DNA of 64,000 nucleotides from Pigmentiphaga kullae (lineage in GTDB: Bacteria; Pseudomonadota; Gammaproteobacteria; Burkholderiales; Burkholderiaceae_B): positions 2,604,001 to 2,668,000 of the forward strand of contig NZ_SGXC01000001.1 in NCBI RefSeq assembly GCF_004216695.1, given 5' to 3'. Positions 46,121 through 55,324 of this stretch are shown piece by piece (positions within the stretch are counted from its first letter, which is position 1; the number at the start of each line of letters is the position of its first letter). A model generated the notes under the pieces. That model was given only the letters and a program-made list of their open reading frames with translations, ran no database searches and was not told the origin of the DNA. The translations under genes and the position numbers were made by a program.

Positions 46121-47572
46121 ATGCAGCCGACTAAGCGCTGGTTGAATTGGGGTGTGTCGGTGCTCGCGGCCAGCTTCCTGGCCATGGGCGGCCTGGGCAC
46201 GGCGGCGGCGCAGGGCGCCAAGAAGGGCAACGCCAAGCCGGCGGCCAAGTCCGCGCCGGCCAAGAAGTCCGCGTCGGGAGCCGCCAAGGCCGCGGGCGCG
46301 GCCGGCGCCGCCGGTGCCGCCGCCGCGATGGCCGCGCCTTCCGGTCCGATCGAGTTGCAGGTGTGGCATACCCTGAACGCGCAGCAGGCCGCGGAGTTCG
46401 ATTCGCTGGTGCAGCGCTTCAACGAACAGCGGCACGGCTTCACGGTCAAGGTCACTGCCAAGCCCTCGGTCGAGGCGCTGATCGAGGACGGCACGGCCGC
46501 CGTGCGCGCCCGCCACGCTCCGCACCTGGTCGAGCTGCCCGACAACCGTTCGCCCGAGTTCATCGCGCGGCAGGGCGCCATCCTGCCCATGTATGAACTG
46601 CTGGCCAAGTATCCGATCAAGGACCTGCGCTGGTTCCTGCCGCAGACCACCGCCGGCATGAGCGACGCCAAGGGCCGCCTGCTGGCGCTGCCCTGGATGG
46701 CCGACATCCCCATTTATCTCTACAACCGCGACCTGTACCGGCGCGCCGGCCTGGATCCCGATGCGCCGCCGCGCACTTGGCGCGACATGCAGGCGCACCT
46801 GATCGCGCTGCTGCAGAACGGCGTCAACTGTCCCTACGCCACCAGCTGGCAGACCTGGGTGCACGTGGAAAACCTCTCGGCCATGCACAACTCGGCCTAC
46901 GCCACCCGCAACAACGGCCTGGACGGTCCCAACGGCGCCCAGCTGCTGGCCAACGACCTGCTGCATGTCCGCCACTTGGCGCTGATGATGAGCTGGGTCC
47001 GCAGCCACCTGTTCCCCGTGCGTACCGACCAGGACCAGGGCGACGCCGCGTTCGCGTCCGGCGAATGCGCCGTACTGACCAGCGGCAGCAGCGCGCTGGC
47101 CCAGGTGCAGGGCAAGGCGGCATTTTCGTACGGCGTCGCGCCGCTGCCCTATTACGAGGAAGAGGCGGCGCGTCCCAGCACGCCGTTCGTGGGCGGTTCC
47201 GCGTTCTGGGCGCTGGGCGGCCATTCCACCGCCGAACAGAAGGCGCTGGCCACCTTCATCGCCTACCTGGCCACGCCGGTGGTGGCGGCCGAATGGCACC
47301 AGAAGACCGGCTTCCTGCCGCTGACCGAAGCGGCCTACCGCGCTTCCGAGGTGTCCTTCTACAAGAACATCCCCGGCGCCGAGAGCGTGGTGCGGGCCAT
47401 GGCCAACCCGCCCGCCAAGTTCACGCGGGGCTTTCGCCTGAACAACTACGATCGCGTGACCGACATCATCAACAGCGAACTGAATGCCGTCTGGAATGGC
47501 GTCAAGCCGCCCAAGCAGGGCCTGGACGACGCCGTGGCGCGGTCGTCGTCGGTGATGAGCGCGAAGAAATGA
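46121..47572 (+). CDS. UgpB-like extracellular solute-binding protein with Ala/Lys-rich linker
   Basis: A 483-residue periplasmic receptor of ABC family 1, closest in pattern to glycerol-3-phosphate-binding UgpB: IELQVWHTLNAQQAAEFDSLVQRFN, then SGECAVLTSGSSALAQVQ, and GGSAFWALGGHSTAEQKALATFIAYL. The signal peptide ends near GTAAAQ. Between it and the domain lies a 45-residue Ala/Lys/Gly-rich stretch (residues about 32-77) that is not usual for UgpB. An alternative start lies 7 codons upstream at 46100. The stop overlaps the ugpQ start. No UgpA, UgpE or UgpC gene is present, so the permease must lie elsewhere or the protein has another partner. Confidence 0.85.
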   Translation: MQPTKRWLNWGVSVLAASFLAMGGLGTAAAQGAKKGNAKPAAKSAPAKKSASGAAKAAGAAGAAGAAAAMAAPSGPIELQVWHTLNAQQAAEFDSLVQRFNEQRHGFTVKVTAKPSVEALIEDGTAAVRARHAPHLVELPDNRSPEFIARQGAILPMYELLAKYPIKDLRWFLPQTTAGMSDAKGRLLALPWMADIPIYLYNRDLYRRAGLDPDAPPRTWRDMQAHLIALLQNGVNCPYATSWQTWVHVENLSAMHNSAYATRNNGLDGPNGAQLLANDLLHVRHLALMMSWVRSHLFPVRTDQDQGDAAFASGECAVLTSGSSALAQVQGKAAFSYGVAPLPYYEEEAARPSTPFVGGSAFWALGGHSTAEQKALATFIAYLATPVVAAEWHQKTGFLPLTEAAYRASEVSFYKNIPGAESVVRAMANPPAKFTRGFRLNNYDRVTDIINSELNAVWNGVKPPKQGLDDAVARSSSVMSAKK

Positions 47573-48345
47573 CAGCGGGGGATGGCGCCGCTTCCACCAG
47601 GACCTGGCCCTATCCCCGCGTGGTGGCCCATCGGGGCGGGGGGCGGCTGGCCCCCGAGAACACCCTGGCGGGCATGCAGGAAGCCCATGCCCGCCGTGTC
47701 GGCGGCGTCGAGTTCGACGTCATGCTCGCCGCCGATGGCATTCCCATCCTCATGCACGACACCCAACTCGGGCGCACAGTGCCCGGCGTGGGCGACGTCG
47801 GCGCGTTCGCGTCCACCGACCTGGCGCGCATGGACGCGGGCGGCTGGTTCGATCCGCGCTTCCAGGGCGAGCCCGTGCCCAGCCTGGAAGACATCGTGCA
47901 ATGGCTGCGCCGCCACGGCATGTGGATGAACATCGAGATCAAGCCCATGCCTGGCCACGACGTGGATACCGGGCACGTGGTGGGGCAGATGGTGCAGGAC
48001 CTGTACGCCGGCGCCGTCGATCCGGCCGGATTGCCGCTGTTCTCGTCGTTTTCCGCCAAGGCCCTGGGCGCCGCCCGCGAGGCCGCTCCCGGTATCCCCC
48101 GCGGCCTGCTGGTGGAAGAAGTGCCGCCAGACTGGCAAGCACGCCTCGGCGCCCTGGATTGCGTATCCCTGCATTGCCGGCACGACCTGCTCGACGCCGG
48201 GATGGCCCGCCGCATCAAGGCCGCCGGTTACGGCCTCATGTGCTATACGGTCAACGATCCCGCGCGGGCGCGCGAACTTTTCTCATGGGGCGTGGACGCC
48301 CTGTGCACCGATCGCTACGACTTGATCGGCGCCGACTTCCGCTGA
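47569..48345 (+). CDS. ugpQ: glycerophosphodiester phosphodiesterase
   Basis: A 258-residue cytoplasmic enzyme that hydrolyses glycerophosphodiesters to glycerol-3-phosphate and an alcohol. The GDPD hallmark HRGGGRLAPENTLAG contains the catalytic histidine and metal ligands. FDVMLAADGIPILMHD supplies the second histidine and aspartate, and NIEIKP a metal-binding glutamate. It overlaps the UgpB-like gene by ATGA, which supports a phospholipid-breakdown or phosphate-scavenging role for the pair. No signal peptide is seen. The convergent metallophosphoesterase gene ends 5 bases away. Confidence 0.92.
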   Translation: MTAGDGAASTRTWPYPRVVAHRGGGRLAPENTLAGMQEAHARRVGGVEFDVMLAADGIPILMHDTQLGRTVPGVGDVGAFASTDLARMDAGGWFDPRFQGEPVPSLEDIVQWLRRHGMWMNIEIKPMPGHDVDTGHVVGQMVQDLYAGAVDPAGLPLFSSFSAKALGAAREAAPGIPRGLLVEEVPPDWQARLGALDCVSLHCRHDLLDAGMARRIKAAGYGLMCYTVNDPARARELFSWGVDALCTDRYDLIGADFR

Positions 48346-48350
48346 CGCGG

Positions 48351-49094
48351 TCAGATCTCCACCACCAGTTCCGGATCGAATTCCTCGTTCTCGCCCGGGT
48401 AGCCGCCCGGGTTCGCCACCACGCGCGCCTGGCCGATGCGATAGTCGAAACAGGTGTGGGTATGGCCGTGTATCCATAGATCGGCCTTGGCCGCCAAGTC
48501 GTCCAGGTTGGACGAGAAGGCCGGCGACAACTGGTTGCCCTTGTACTGCTGCGGCACCGAACGTTCGCTGGGCGCGTGGTGGGTGACGACCACCGTGCGG
48601 CCGGAATAGGGGGTCTCGAGCTGTTCGCCCAGCCAGGCGCGCGAGGCCTGGTGCAGGGCAATGCAGGCCGTCGGCGTGAACCTGCCCTGGTCGGTCTCGA
48701 TGCAGGTGAAATCGGGCATCACGCGCACGGCCATGGCCTGCGCCAGTTCGTCGCCGGGCGATCCATACAGCGCGAAATCGGCCCATAGCGTGGCGCCCAG
48801 GAAGCGCACGCCGTCCAGCTCCACCGCCTCGTTCTGCAGCAAGTGCACGCCGTGCCGGCGGGCGGTCTCGCGCATCTTGCGGTCCAGCCTGCCCATGTGG
48901 GAGGCATAGAACTCGTGGTTGCCCGGCACGTAGATGACCGGCGTCCCGCCGAAGTGCCGGCCGGCCCATTCGATGCCGAGGTCGTGCGTATGGATGTCGC
49001 CGGCCAGCACGACCAGATCGGCGTCGACCTCGGGCAGCGGGCGGTTGCCGTTGAAGTGTTCGTGGTGGAGATCGGAGAGGACTCTTATGCGCAT
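48351..49094 (-). CDS. calcineurin-like metallophosphoesterase
   Basis: A 247-residue binuclear metallophosphoesterase. The five metal-binding blocks can be read: SDLHHEH, AGDIHTHDLG, VPGNHEFY, THHAP and HGHTHTCFDY. A cytoplasmic enzyme is likely (no signal peptide). Members hydrolyse phosphomonoesters, diesters or nucleotides. It ends 5 bases from ugpQ, so a role in phosphate-ester turnover is possible but unproven. Its start region faces the type IVb pilus locus across a 113-base divergent gap. Confidence 0.9.
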   Translation of the reverse strand: MRIRVLSDLHHEHFNGNRPLPEVDADLVVLAGDIHTHDLGIEWAGRHFGGTPVIYVPGNHEFYASHMGRLDRKMRETARRHGVHLLQNEAVELDGVRFLGATLWADFALYGSPGDELAQAMAVRVMPDFTCIETDQGRFTPTACIALHQASRAWLGEQLETPYSGRTVVVTHHAPSERSVPQQYKGNQLSPAFSSNLDDLAAKADLWIHGHTHTCFDYRIGQARVVANPGGYPGENEEFDPELVVEI

Positions 49095-49207
49095 GGGACA
49101 AATGCGACCTTACGTACGTGGTTCACACGCTACTCGCACCCTATCACCTGCGGCACGATGCAGCCCTGGACGCGGCCTGGGCCGCGACGCTTTGCCAAGG
49201 GTTCATT

Positions 49208-50020
49208 ATGCATCCGTGCCGTATCGCCGTCTCTGTCGCAGCCTCGTTAGTCTGCGGAGCCGTCACAGCTCAAGTCCTGCCGGCCGCACCCGCTGGCGTT
49301 GATGGCGCCTTCGATTTCTCCTATCGCATCGCGGGCGACAAACGCGTCGCGCCCGTGCAGGTTTTCGACGACGGGCGGCAGACCTATCTGCAATTCCGGG
49401 TCGGGCAGGTGCTGCCCGCCGTCTTCAGCGTGGGGCCTCAGGGCGAACGGTTGGCACCCGTGGCCTGGCAGGGCGGATACGCGGTGGTGGCCGGCACGGC
49501 CCGCGAGTACCTGCTGCGGATAGGCGAGGTCGTGGCGCGGGCGCAGTATCACGGACACGGTGCCCGGCTCGCGGCCGATGGGTTCAGCCGCGGGGAGGGA
49601 TATCCGTCCGGGTCGGACGAGCCGTCGTTCGCCGCCATGAAGCCGCTTGAGCCCGCGCGCACGCATGTCGCCGCGCCCGGTGCAGGACGCGCTTCCGTCG
49701 TGGATCCCGTTTCCGTCCGTCGCGCTCCGTACGATGCCACGCCGGCCGACCGGACCATGCGCCAGGCCTTGCGTCGCTGGGCCACGGCGGCCGGCTGGAC
49801 GTTCGAGCCCGAACACTGGACGGTCGACGTCGACATCCCGCTGGCCGGGTCGGCCAACCTGGGTAGCGACTTCAAGACGGCCGTGCGCGAATTGCTGGCT
49901 TCCACCGAACTGTCCGCCCATCCCTTGCAGCCATGCTTCTATTCGAATCGCGTGCTGCGCGTGGTGCCCCATGCCGAGTCGTGCGACCGTACCAGCGCGC
50001 CAGCAGGACGCCAGGGATAG
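49208..50020 (+). CDS. PilL/TcpQ-like pilus assembly protein (TrbG/VirB9-like N-terminus)
   Basis: A 270-residue exported protein, first gene of the type IVb pilus locus. A signal peptide ends near GAVTA-QVLP. Residues about 30-115 (FDFSYRIAGDKRVAPVQVFDDGRQTYLQFR) resemble the beta-sandwich start of TrbG/VirB9/CagX proteins. Residues about 185-255 (MRQALRRWATAAGWTFEPEHW ... LQPCFYSNRVLRVVP) match the TcpQ domain that helps secretin assembly in toxin-coregulated and R64 thin pili. The start at 49208 is chosen because the upstream extension lacks signal-peptide character. It lies 3 bases before the secretin gene. Confidence 0.75.
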   Translation: MHPCRIAVSVAASLVCGAVTAQVLPAAPAGVDGAFDFSYRIAGDKRVAPVQVFDDGRQTYLQFRVGQVLPAVFSVGPQGERLAPVAWQGGYAVVAGTAREYLLRIGEVVARAQYHGHGARLAADGFSRGEGYPSGSDEPSFAAMKPLEPARTHVAAPGAGRASVVDPVSVRRAPYDATPADRTMRQALRRWATAAGWTFEPEHWTVDVDIPLAGSANLGSDFKTAVRELLASTELSAHPLQPCFYSNRVLRVVPHAESCDRTSAPAGRQG

Positions 50021-50023
50021 GCC

Positions 50024-51619
50024 ATGGTCAAGATTCGTGGCGCCTGCCCGCTCCTGCTTGTTGCTCTCGTCACGTCGGGCTGCGGACAGCTCGACGCCAT
50101 GCGCCGCATCGACGCCGATGCGGCGCGCGCCGCCGACAACATCGCGGCCGCCCGCATTCCGTTCCAGCAGGCCGTGGCGGGCGAGCGCGAGCGAGTACGG
50201 GCGCAGGAGGTGGGCCGTCCGTGGCTGGCGGGCCGGCCCCAGCCGCTGTCGCGCGAGGTCACGCTGCCCGAGGCGCTCCGGGCCTCGGTCGAGACCGCCT
50301 TGATGTTCCCTGGCGGCCGGGTCGATCTGTCCACGCTGGGCGAGCAGATCGCACTGGCCACCGGCATACAGGTACGCGTGCGGCCGGAGGCCCTGCTGCC
50401 CCAGGAAGCCTTTCTGCCGCGCCTGGCCCTGGCCCAGGCGGCGGTCGCGGGGCCGGCGGCCGCCGCCCAGGTCAGCCTGCCGACGGGCCTGCATCCGCTG
50501 CCCCGCCTGCTGGACATGGCCGCCAACCGGCTGGGCGTCCATTGGAAGTACGAGGCCGGCGCCATCGTGTTCTTCCGCACGGATACCCGGGTATTCAACG
50601 TTCGTGCGCTCACGCTCAAGGCCTCCGCGGCGGCCAGCCTGGGACGCGCGGCGGGCGGCAGCGCCGGCGCCTTCGAAAGCACCTCGTCCACGCGCATCGA
50701 GTCCGGCGGCAGCGATGCACTGGGCGCGGTCAAGGCCAAGCTCGAACCCTTTCTGACCCGTGCCGGTACCCTGGTGGCCAATGGGGATGCCTCCGGGCTC
50801 ATCGTCGTCACCGACACGCCCGAGGCGCTGGACCGCGTCGCGGCGTTCCTGGAACGCGAGAACAAGGCCTTGACCCGGCGCGTACGACTGATGTTCGAAG
50901 AGATCGAGCTGGTGGCCAGGAATCAGACCGAGCAGGGCATAGACTGGAACCTGATCTATCGCCGTACGCGGGATGCCGCGCAAGCGGGCTCGCCGGCGTC
51001 GCTGGTGTCGGACGCGGCGGGATCGGGCCTGGGCCTGTCCATCGCCGGCGGACGCTGGGACGGCTCGGCGGTGGTGCTGAAGGCCTTGAGCGAGATCGCC
51101 ACCATCACCCGCCATACCACGGTGCCGTTGCAGACCCTGAACCGGCGGCCGGTCACGCATGCTGTGCGCACGACTTTCACCTACATCGACCAGGTGCAGG
51201 TCACCACCGTGGCATCGTCGGCGGGAACGTCCACCGCCCCGTCGGTCACGCAGAAGGAGGAAACCGTCGGATCCTTCCTGACCGTGATCCCGGATGCGCA
51301 GGACGACGGCCAGATCCTGCTGACCATCGCCTACGACAACACCGTCGCCCAGCCGCTCAAGACGCTGACCTTCGGTGCCAGCGGCAACCAGGTGCAGTTG
51401 CAGCAGAAGACCGTGGACGGCATGGGGACCGTGCAACAGGTCGAACTGCGGCCCGGGCAGCCCGTGCTGGTCTCGGGCTTCGAGCGGTCGCAGGACCAAT
51501 ACGACAAGCGCAGGCTGGACGAGGGCGCATCGATGCTGCTGGGCGGTTCGGGCAAGACCGCGCGCGAGCGCCGCAACACGGTCGTGCTCATCACCGCGCA
51601 GGTCGAGGAAGGCTTCTGA
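50024..51619 (+). CDS. pilN: type IVb pilus secretin lipoprotein PilN
   Basis: A 531-residue outer-membrane secretin that forms the pilus exit channel. The N-terminus is a lipoprotein signal with lipobox VTSGC. A TcpQ/STN-like short domain (HPLPRLLDMAANRLGVHWKYEAGAIVFFRTDTRVF) is followed by an N1-like domain (TPEALDRVAAFLERENKALTRRVRLMFE). The C-terminal secretin domain contains TRRPVTH-like and VGSFLTVIPDAQDDGQILLTIAYDNT segments and ends with GKTARERRNTVVLITAQV. The length is close to R64 PilN (about 560). Neighbours PilO to PilV confirm the assignment. Confidence 0.9.
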   Translation: MVKIRGACPLLLVALVTSGCGQLDAMRRIDADAARAADNIAAARIPFQQAVAGERERVRAQEVGRPWLAGRPQPLSREVTLPEALRASVETALMFPGGRVDLSTLGEQIALATGIQVRVRPEALLPQEAFLPRLALAQAAVAGPAAAAQVSLPTGLHPLPRLLDMAANRLGVHWKYEAGAIVFFRTDTRVFNVRALTLKASAAASLGRAAGGSAGAFESTSSTRIESGGSDALGAVKAKLEPFLTRAGTLVANGDASGLIVVTDTPEALDRVAAFLERENKALTRRVRLMFEEIELVARNQTEQGIDWNLIYRRTRDAAQAGSPASLVSDAAGSGLGLSIAGGRWDGSAVVLKALSEIATITRHTTVPLQTLNRRPVTHAVRTTFTYIDQVQVTTVASSAGTSTAPSVTQKEETVGSFLTVIPDAQDDGQILLTIAYDNTVAQPLKTLTFGASGNQVQLQQKTVDGMGTVQQVELRPGQPVLVSGFERSQDQYDKRRLDEGASMLLGGSGKTARERRNTVVLITAQVEEGF

Positions 51620-51625
51620 TCCGCC

Positions 51626-52939
51626 ATGAACGACTACGTCCTGCTTCGATTCGACGGCGACGAACGCGTGTTGGTCCTGGGCATGCGCTGGCACACCATC
51701 CTGGGCAGCAGGCTGGGCCAGCGCGCGCGGCAGAAGGCCCGGGAAGCGAAAGCATCGCACCATGCCCATGCGCCGGGTTCGGAGGCCGTCGGCGTGATCC
51801 GGCTGAACCGGGCCGACCGCGGTCTGGCGGACCAGCTTCACAGCGGGGCGCTGGCCTTCGCGTCGGATCACAGGCAGGGCGTCGTCGCCTTGCGGGCGGA
51901 ACTGCCGGACGGGCGCATCTGGGTGGTGGCCGTCCAGGGCGGCAAGGTCCTCACGCATTCCGATCGCGTCCACGACAGCGCCGCCGATGCCCAGGCGGCC
52001 CTGGACGGTCTGATGGCGCATCACGGCGACGAACTCGTCATCCTGGATGCGGATCCCGGCGATCTTGGCGAGGCCTCGCTGCCGGCTTTTCTGGGAGATG
52101 CCTCGGACGCCTGCCGGCTCCAGCCGTGCGGCTGGAGCATGCCGGCCATTCCGCGGCCGCTGGTCGTCGCGGCGCTGGGATGCGCCGCGGCATTCCTGCT
52201 GCGCAGCGGCTGGGACTGGTATCGCCATCAGGAAGGAGGCAGCACGCCCGCGCAGCCCGGTATCGACCCCGAGGCGGCCTGGGCCCAAGTGTACGAGGCC
52301 TTGCGCCAACGGATACGCCTGCATGCCGAAAGCGACGGGCTGGCCGTGCTGGATGCGTTGGCCGACCTGCCCGCCGAGGTGGGCGGATGGAGGCTGTCTT
52401 CCGCGCAGTGCTCGCGCGGCACGGAGCAGGGATGGACCTGCCGGGCCCGGTACGACCGGCGCCATCGGTTGGCCACCAATGCCAGTTTTCTCGGGGCGCG
52501 TCCGTCGGGCTGGAGCGAGACGTGGCAGCCCATGGATGCCGTGGTGGCCCGGTTCGCCGTCGCCGATGGCGCGCAGCCGCTGGAGCCGTCGCGGCTCATG
52601 AGCCGGGCCGAGCACGACGGCAAGACCATCACCGCGCTGCAACAGGTCCTGCCGCTGATGTCGGGTGCGACGCTGGGGGAAACGGTGCCCGTGCGGCTGG
52701 AGCCTCCGCGCGACGAGTACGGGGCCGCCATGGCCGCGCCGCCATCGATGCCGGCGGTGTCCGAGCGGCCACTGGTCCTGGAAGGACCGCTGCGGTCGAT
52801 GTTCCTGATACCGGGGCTGCTGGCGAACCAGGTCGAATGGCGTGCGGTGTCGCTCACCGTGGATGCGGCGGCCGAACTTTCCTTGAACCGGAGCCGGCTC
52901 ATGGCCGGCATGTCTGGAGTCCTCTATGCGCGCGACTAA
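51626..52939 (+). CDS. pilO: type IVb pilus assembly protein PilO (PilO2)
   Basis: A 437-residue protein with one membrane helix near residues 175-195 (PRPLVVAALGCAAAFLL). It has an N-terminal cytoplasmic domain of about 170 residues and a periplasmic C-terminal part. This layout and its place between the secretin and PilP match PilO2 of R64-type pili, a bitopic assembly-platform component. Sequence identity to known PilO is not obvious by eye, so the name depends partly on gene order. It lies 6 bases after pilN and overlaps pilP by 14 bases. Confidence 0.78.
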   Translation: MNDYVLLRFDGDERVLVLGMRWHTILGSRLGQRARQKAREAKASHHAHAPGSEAVGVIRLNRADRGLADQLHSGALAFASDHRQGVVALRAELPDGRIWVVAVQGGKVLTHSDRVHDSAADAQAALDGLMAHHGDELVILDADPGDLGEASLPAFLGDASDACRLQPCGWSMPAIPRPLVVAALGCAAAFLLRSGWDWYRHQEGGSTPAQPGIDPEAAWAQVYEALRQRIRLHAESDGLAVLDALADLPAEVGGWRLSSAQCSRGTEQGWTCRARYDRRHRLATNASFLGARPSGWSETWQPMDAVVARFAVADGAQPLEPSRLMSRAEHDGKTITALQQVLPLMSGATLGETVPVRLEPPRDEYGAAMAAPPSMPAVSERPLVLEGPLRSMFLIPGLLANQVEWRAVSLTVDAAAELSLNRSRLMAGMSGVLYARD

Positions 52940-53429
52940 GCGAAAACTGCGGTTCTGCGTGGCCGTCCTGTCCATGTTCCGTACCCCGGTGGACGCCGCC
53001 GAAGGCGAGCTGGACAAGGTGCGCGAGATGCTGCGCATCGATACGGCGCGCGCCCTGGCCGCGGAACGTGCCCGCCAGGCACCCGTTGCCAAGCCAGCCG
53101 CTGCCCCGGCCCGTCGCGGCGACCGGGTCGTGCTGACTTCCCTGTATGGAACGAAGGGCACCTTGAACGCGATCGTGCAGGTCAATGGCGAGTCCCGGTT
53201 CTATCGTCAGGGCGACGAGCTGCCCCGCGGTGCCACGGACACGGCTGGAGAGTATCGACTGCAGCGCATCGATGATGGCTGCGTCTACCTGCGCAAGGGG
53301 GCCTCGGTACGGTCGGCCTGCATCCTGCCGTCCGCGCCGGGAGCCTGGGTGGCGGCGGAGCCGTCCAGCGCCGCGCCCATGCCCGCGATGCCGCCGATTT
53401 TCGTGCCTCCCTTGGGAGGCCGGCCGTGA
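52926..53429 (+). CDS. pilP: type IVb pilus biogenesis protein PilP
   Basis: A 167-residue exported protein with a weak N-terminal hydrophobic segment (RFCVAVLSMFRTPVDA). A short helix-forming stretch (EGELDKVREMLRIDTARALAAERAR) follows. A small beta domain (VVLTSLYGTKGTLNAIVQVNGESRFYRQGDELPRG ... DGCVYLRKGASVRSACILPS) resembles the HR domain of pilus alignment proteins. Two cysteines may form a disulfide. The proline-rich tail ends at the GTG start of the ATPase gene. Such proteins link the inner-membrane platform to the secretin. Confidence 0.78.
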   Translation: MRATKRKLRFCVAVLSMFRTPVDAAEGELDKVREMLRIDTARALAAERARQAPVAKPAAAPARRGDRVVLTSLYGTKGTLNAIVQVNGESRFYRQGDELPRGATDTAGEYRLQRIDDGCVYLRKGASVRSACILPSAPGAWVAAEPSSAAPMPAMPPIFVPPLGGRP

Positions 53430-55324
53430 GCCCGCTGGTCTGGGGGCGATCGGTCGTGGCGCTGCTGGCCGGCAACCGCCTGAGCGCGTCGGGCGCGGCC
53501 GTGGTGTCTTGCCCAGAGGGACGGGACGAAGCGTGTCCCGCGAGCGGCGAGGTGCCTGCGGCGTTGGTCGCGCGCATGGATGGCCGCGATCAGCTCGCCC
53601 GGATGACGCCCGCCTTCAAGCGCGTGCTTCGCGCCGGGTTCGACGTCGGCAACCTGCTGGACAAGCTCTGTCCAGTCGAACTGGAGGATGGCCGGGTAGC
53701 CTTGTTCACCGTCGACGACTATGCGCGCAGCGAGCAGATCGAGGAGTTCGAACGCATGGTACGGGCGCGGGGCCGGACCCTGGCCAGTCCCGCGCGCATC
53801 GTGGTGCCGGCGACACTATTGCTGTCCATCGTGCGCGGACAGATCACGGGGGACGCCCTGCGTTCGCGTCGCCGGGTGCTGCTCGATCCGGTCAAGAGCG
53901 CCATGGCGTCGGCGTTCCATGACATCGTCGCCTGGGGCGCGCGCCATGGCGCCAGCGACATCCACGTCAACCTGCGGGCGGCCCATCCGGAATCCGAGAT
54001 CCGCTACACCCTGGGGGGCCGATACGTGATGCCGGAACGGTTCCGCGGCATGCAGACCAGCACGCTGCGCGAGGTGCTGGCCGTCGCCTATATGGACATA
54101 CAGGGCGGCAACGGCGCCGTCTTCGATCCCATGATCGAGCAGCAGGGCAGCATCCTGCATGACGTGGAAGGCGTGTCGTTCATGCTGCGCTGGGCCTCGC
54201 TGGCTACCGACGCGGGCGCCTCGGTCACCATGCGGCTGCTGCGGATGGACATGCGCGAGCAGCCGCCGGATTTCGCCCGGCTCGGCTATCTGCCTTCGCA
54301 GATCCGGATCCTGGAGCGCGCGCTGGTCGCCGAAGGCGGCGCGATCGTGCTCGCGGGGGTGGTGGGGTCCGGCAAGTCGACCACCATCGCTTCGATGATG
54401 TCCCGCATTCCGCCCACCCGCAAGGTCATCACGCTCGAAGACCCGGTCGAATATCTCATTCCCAACGCGCTCCAGAACAGCGTCAGCCGATCGCTGGACG
54501 GCGCGGTCTCCAACGAGTTCGACGCCAAGCTCAAGACCATCAAGCGGTCCGCCATGAACGACCTGCTCATCGGCGAGATACGCGACCGTTCCACGGGCCG
54601 GGCCTTCATGGACCTCGCCAGTTCGGGCAGCAACCTGTACACGACGACGCACGCGGGCGGCGCGGCGCTGATCCCGGATCGTCTGGCCTCGGATTTCATC
54701 GGCGTCTCCCGCCGGCTGCTGGCAACGCCCGGGATACTGAAGCTGCTCGTCTACCAGACACTGCTGCCGGTGCTGTGCCGGCACTGCGCCTTGCCGCTGA
54801 CCGCCCTGTTCGAGCGCGAAGGCGCGGCCGCGGGGGCGGGCCCGGGGCCCGACCACTGGCGACGCTATGCCGACCGGCTGCACGCCCTGTACGCGCTGGA
54901 TATCGCGGCGCTGAGGGCGCGCAACCCCGATGGATGCCCATCCTGCCGGCAGGGCACCCTGGTCGAGCTGCACGGCTACGCGGGCCGCACCGTCGCCGCC
55001 GAGATGATCGACCCTTCCGTTGACGACGGCTTCCTGAGGCTGGTGCGCGATGCGGACACGCTGGCGCTGCGCGACTACTTCCGGTTCCAGCGCCGCAGCG
55101 CGTTCGACCATGCCGACATGGCCGGCAAGACGGCGATGGAGTGCGCGATCTACAAGGCCTCGCAAGGTCTGGTCGATCCGCGCGACATCGAGCCCCGGTT
55201 CGTCAGTTTCGAGACCGTCGAGCTGCGCGGGAACCGGGTTGCGCGAGGAGCGTCCGGACGCCGGCGGCCGCGCAGGCTGGCATCCGGCCGGGTGCCGGCG
55301 CCCATCGGACGCGGCTGCGCATGA
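53426..55324 (+). CDS. pilQ: type IVb pilus assembly ATPase PilQ
   Basis: A 632-residue GspE/PilB/VirB11-superfamily ATPase that powers pilus assembly. Walker A is GVVGSGKSTTIASM near residue 315, and the Asp box and Walker B follow (LLIGEIRDRSTGRAFMD). The His box is TTHAGGAALIPDRLASD. A later pair of cysteine motifs, CRHC and CPSC, can bind zinc as in assembly ATPases. It begins with GTG that overlaps the pilP stop (GTGA) and ends with ATGA overlap into pilR. About 100 N-terminal residues before the core are variable, and the C-terminal 45 are arginine-rich. Confidence 0.92.
   Translation: MSPLVWGRSVVALLAGNRLSASGAAVVSCPEGRDEACPASGEVPAALVARMDGRDQLARMTPAFKRVLRAGFDVGNLLDKLCPVELEDGRVALFTVDDYARSEQIEEFERMVRARGRTLASPARIVVPATLLLSIVRGQITGDALRSRRRVLLDPVKSAMASAFHDIVAWGARHGASDIHVNLRAAHPESEIRYTLGGRYVMPERFRGMQTSTLREVLAVAYMDIQGGNGAVFDPMIEQQGSILHDVEGVSFMLRWASLATDAGASVTMRLLRMDMREQPPDFARLGYLPSQIRILERALVAEGGAIVLAGVVGSGKSTTIASMMSRIPPTRKVITLEDPVEYLIPNALQNSVSRSLDGAVSNEFDAKLKTIKRSAMNDLLIGEIRDRSTGRAFMDLASSGSNLYTTTHAGGAALIPDRLASDFIGVSRRLLATPGILKLLVYQTLLPVLCRHCALPLTALFEREGAAAGAGPGPDHWRRYADRLHALYALDIAALRARNPDGCPSCRQGTLVELHGYAGRTVAAEMIDPSVDDGFLRLVRDADTLALRDYFRFQRRSAFDHADMAGKTAMECAIYKASQGLVDPRDIEPRFVSFETVELRGNRVARGASGRRRPRRLASGRVPAPIGRGCA

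Noticed and set aside
49171-49186. CGCGGCC-TG-GGCCGCG dyad before pilL as an integration or operator site
   Set aside because: Short, very GC-rich dyads are frequent here, and nothing else marks the position.
49247-53185. A 1312-codon open frame on the minus strand over pilL-pilP
   Set aside because: It is antisense to well-supported pilus genes; long shadow frames are expected at this GC content and its product is low-complexity Arg/His/Gln-rich.
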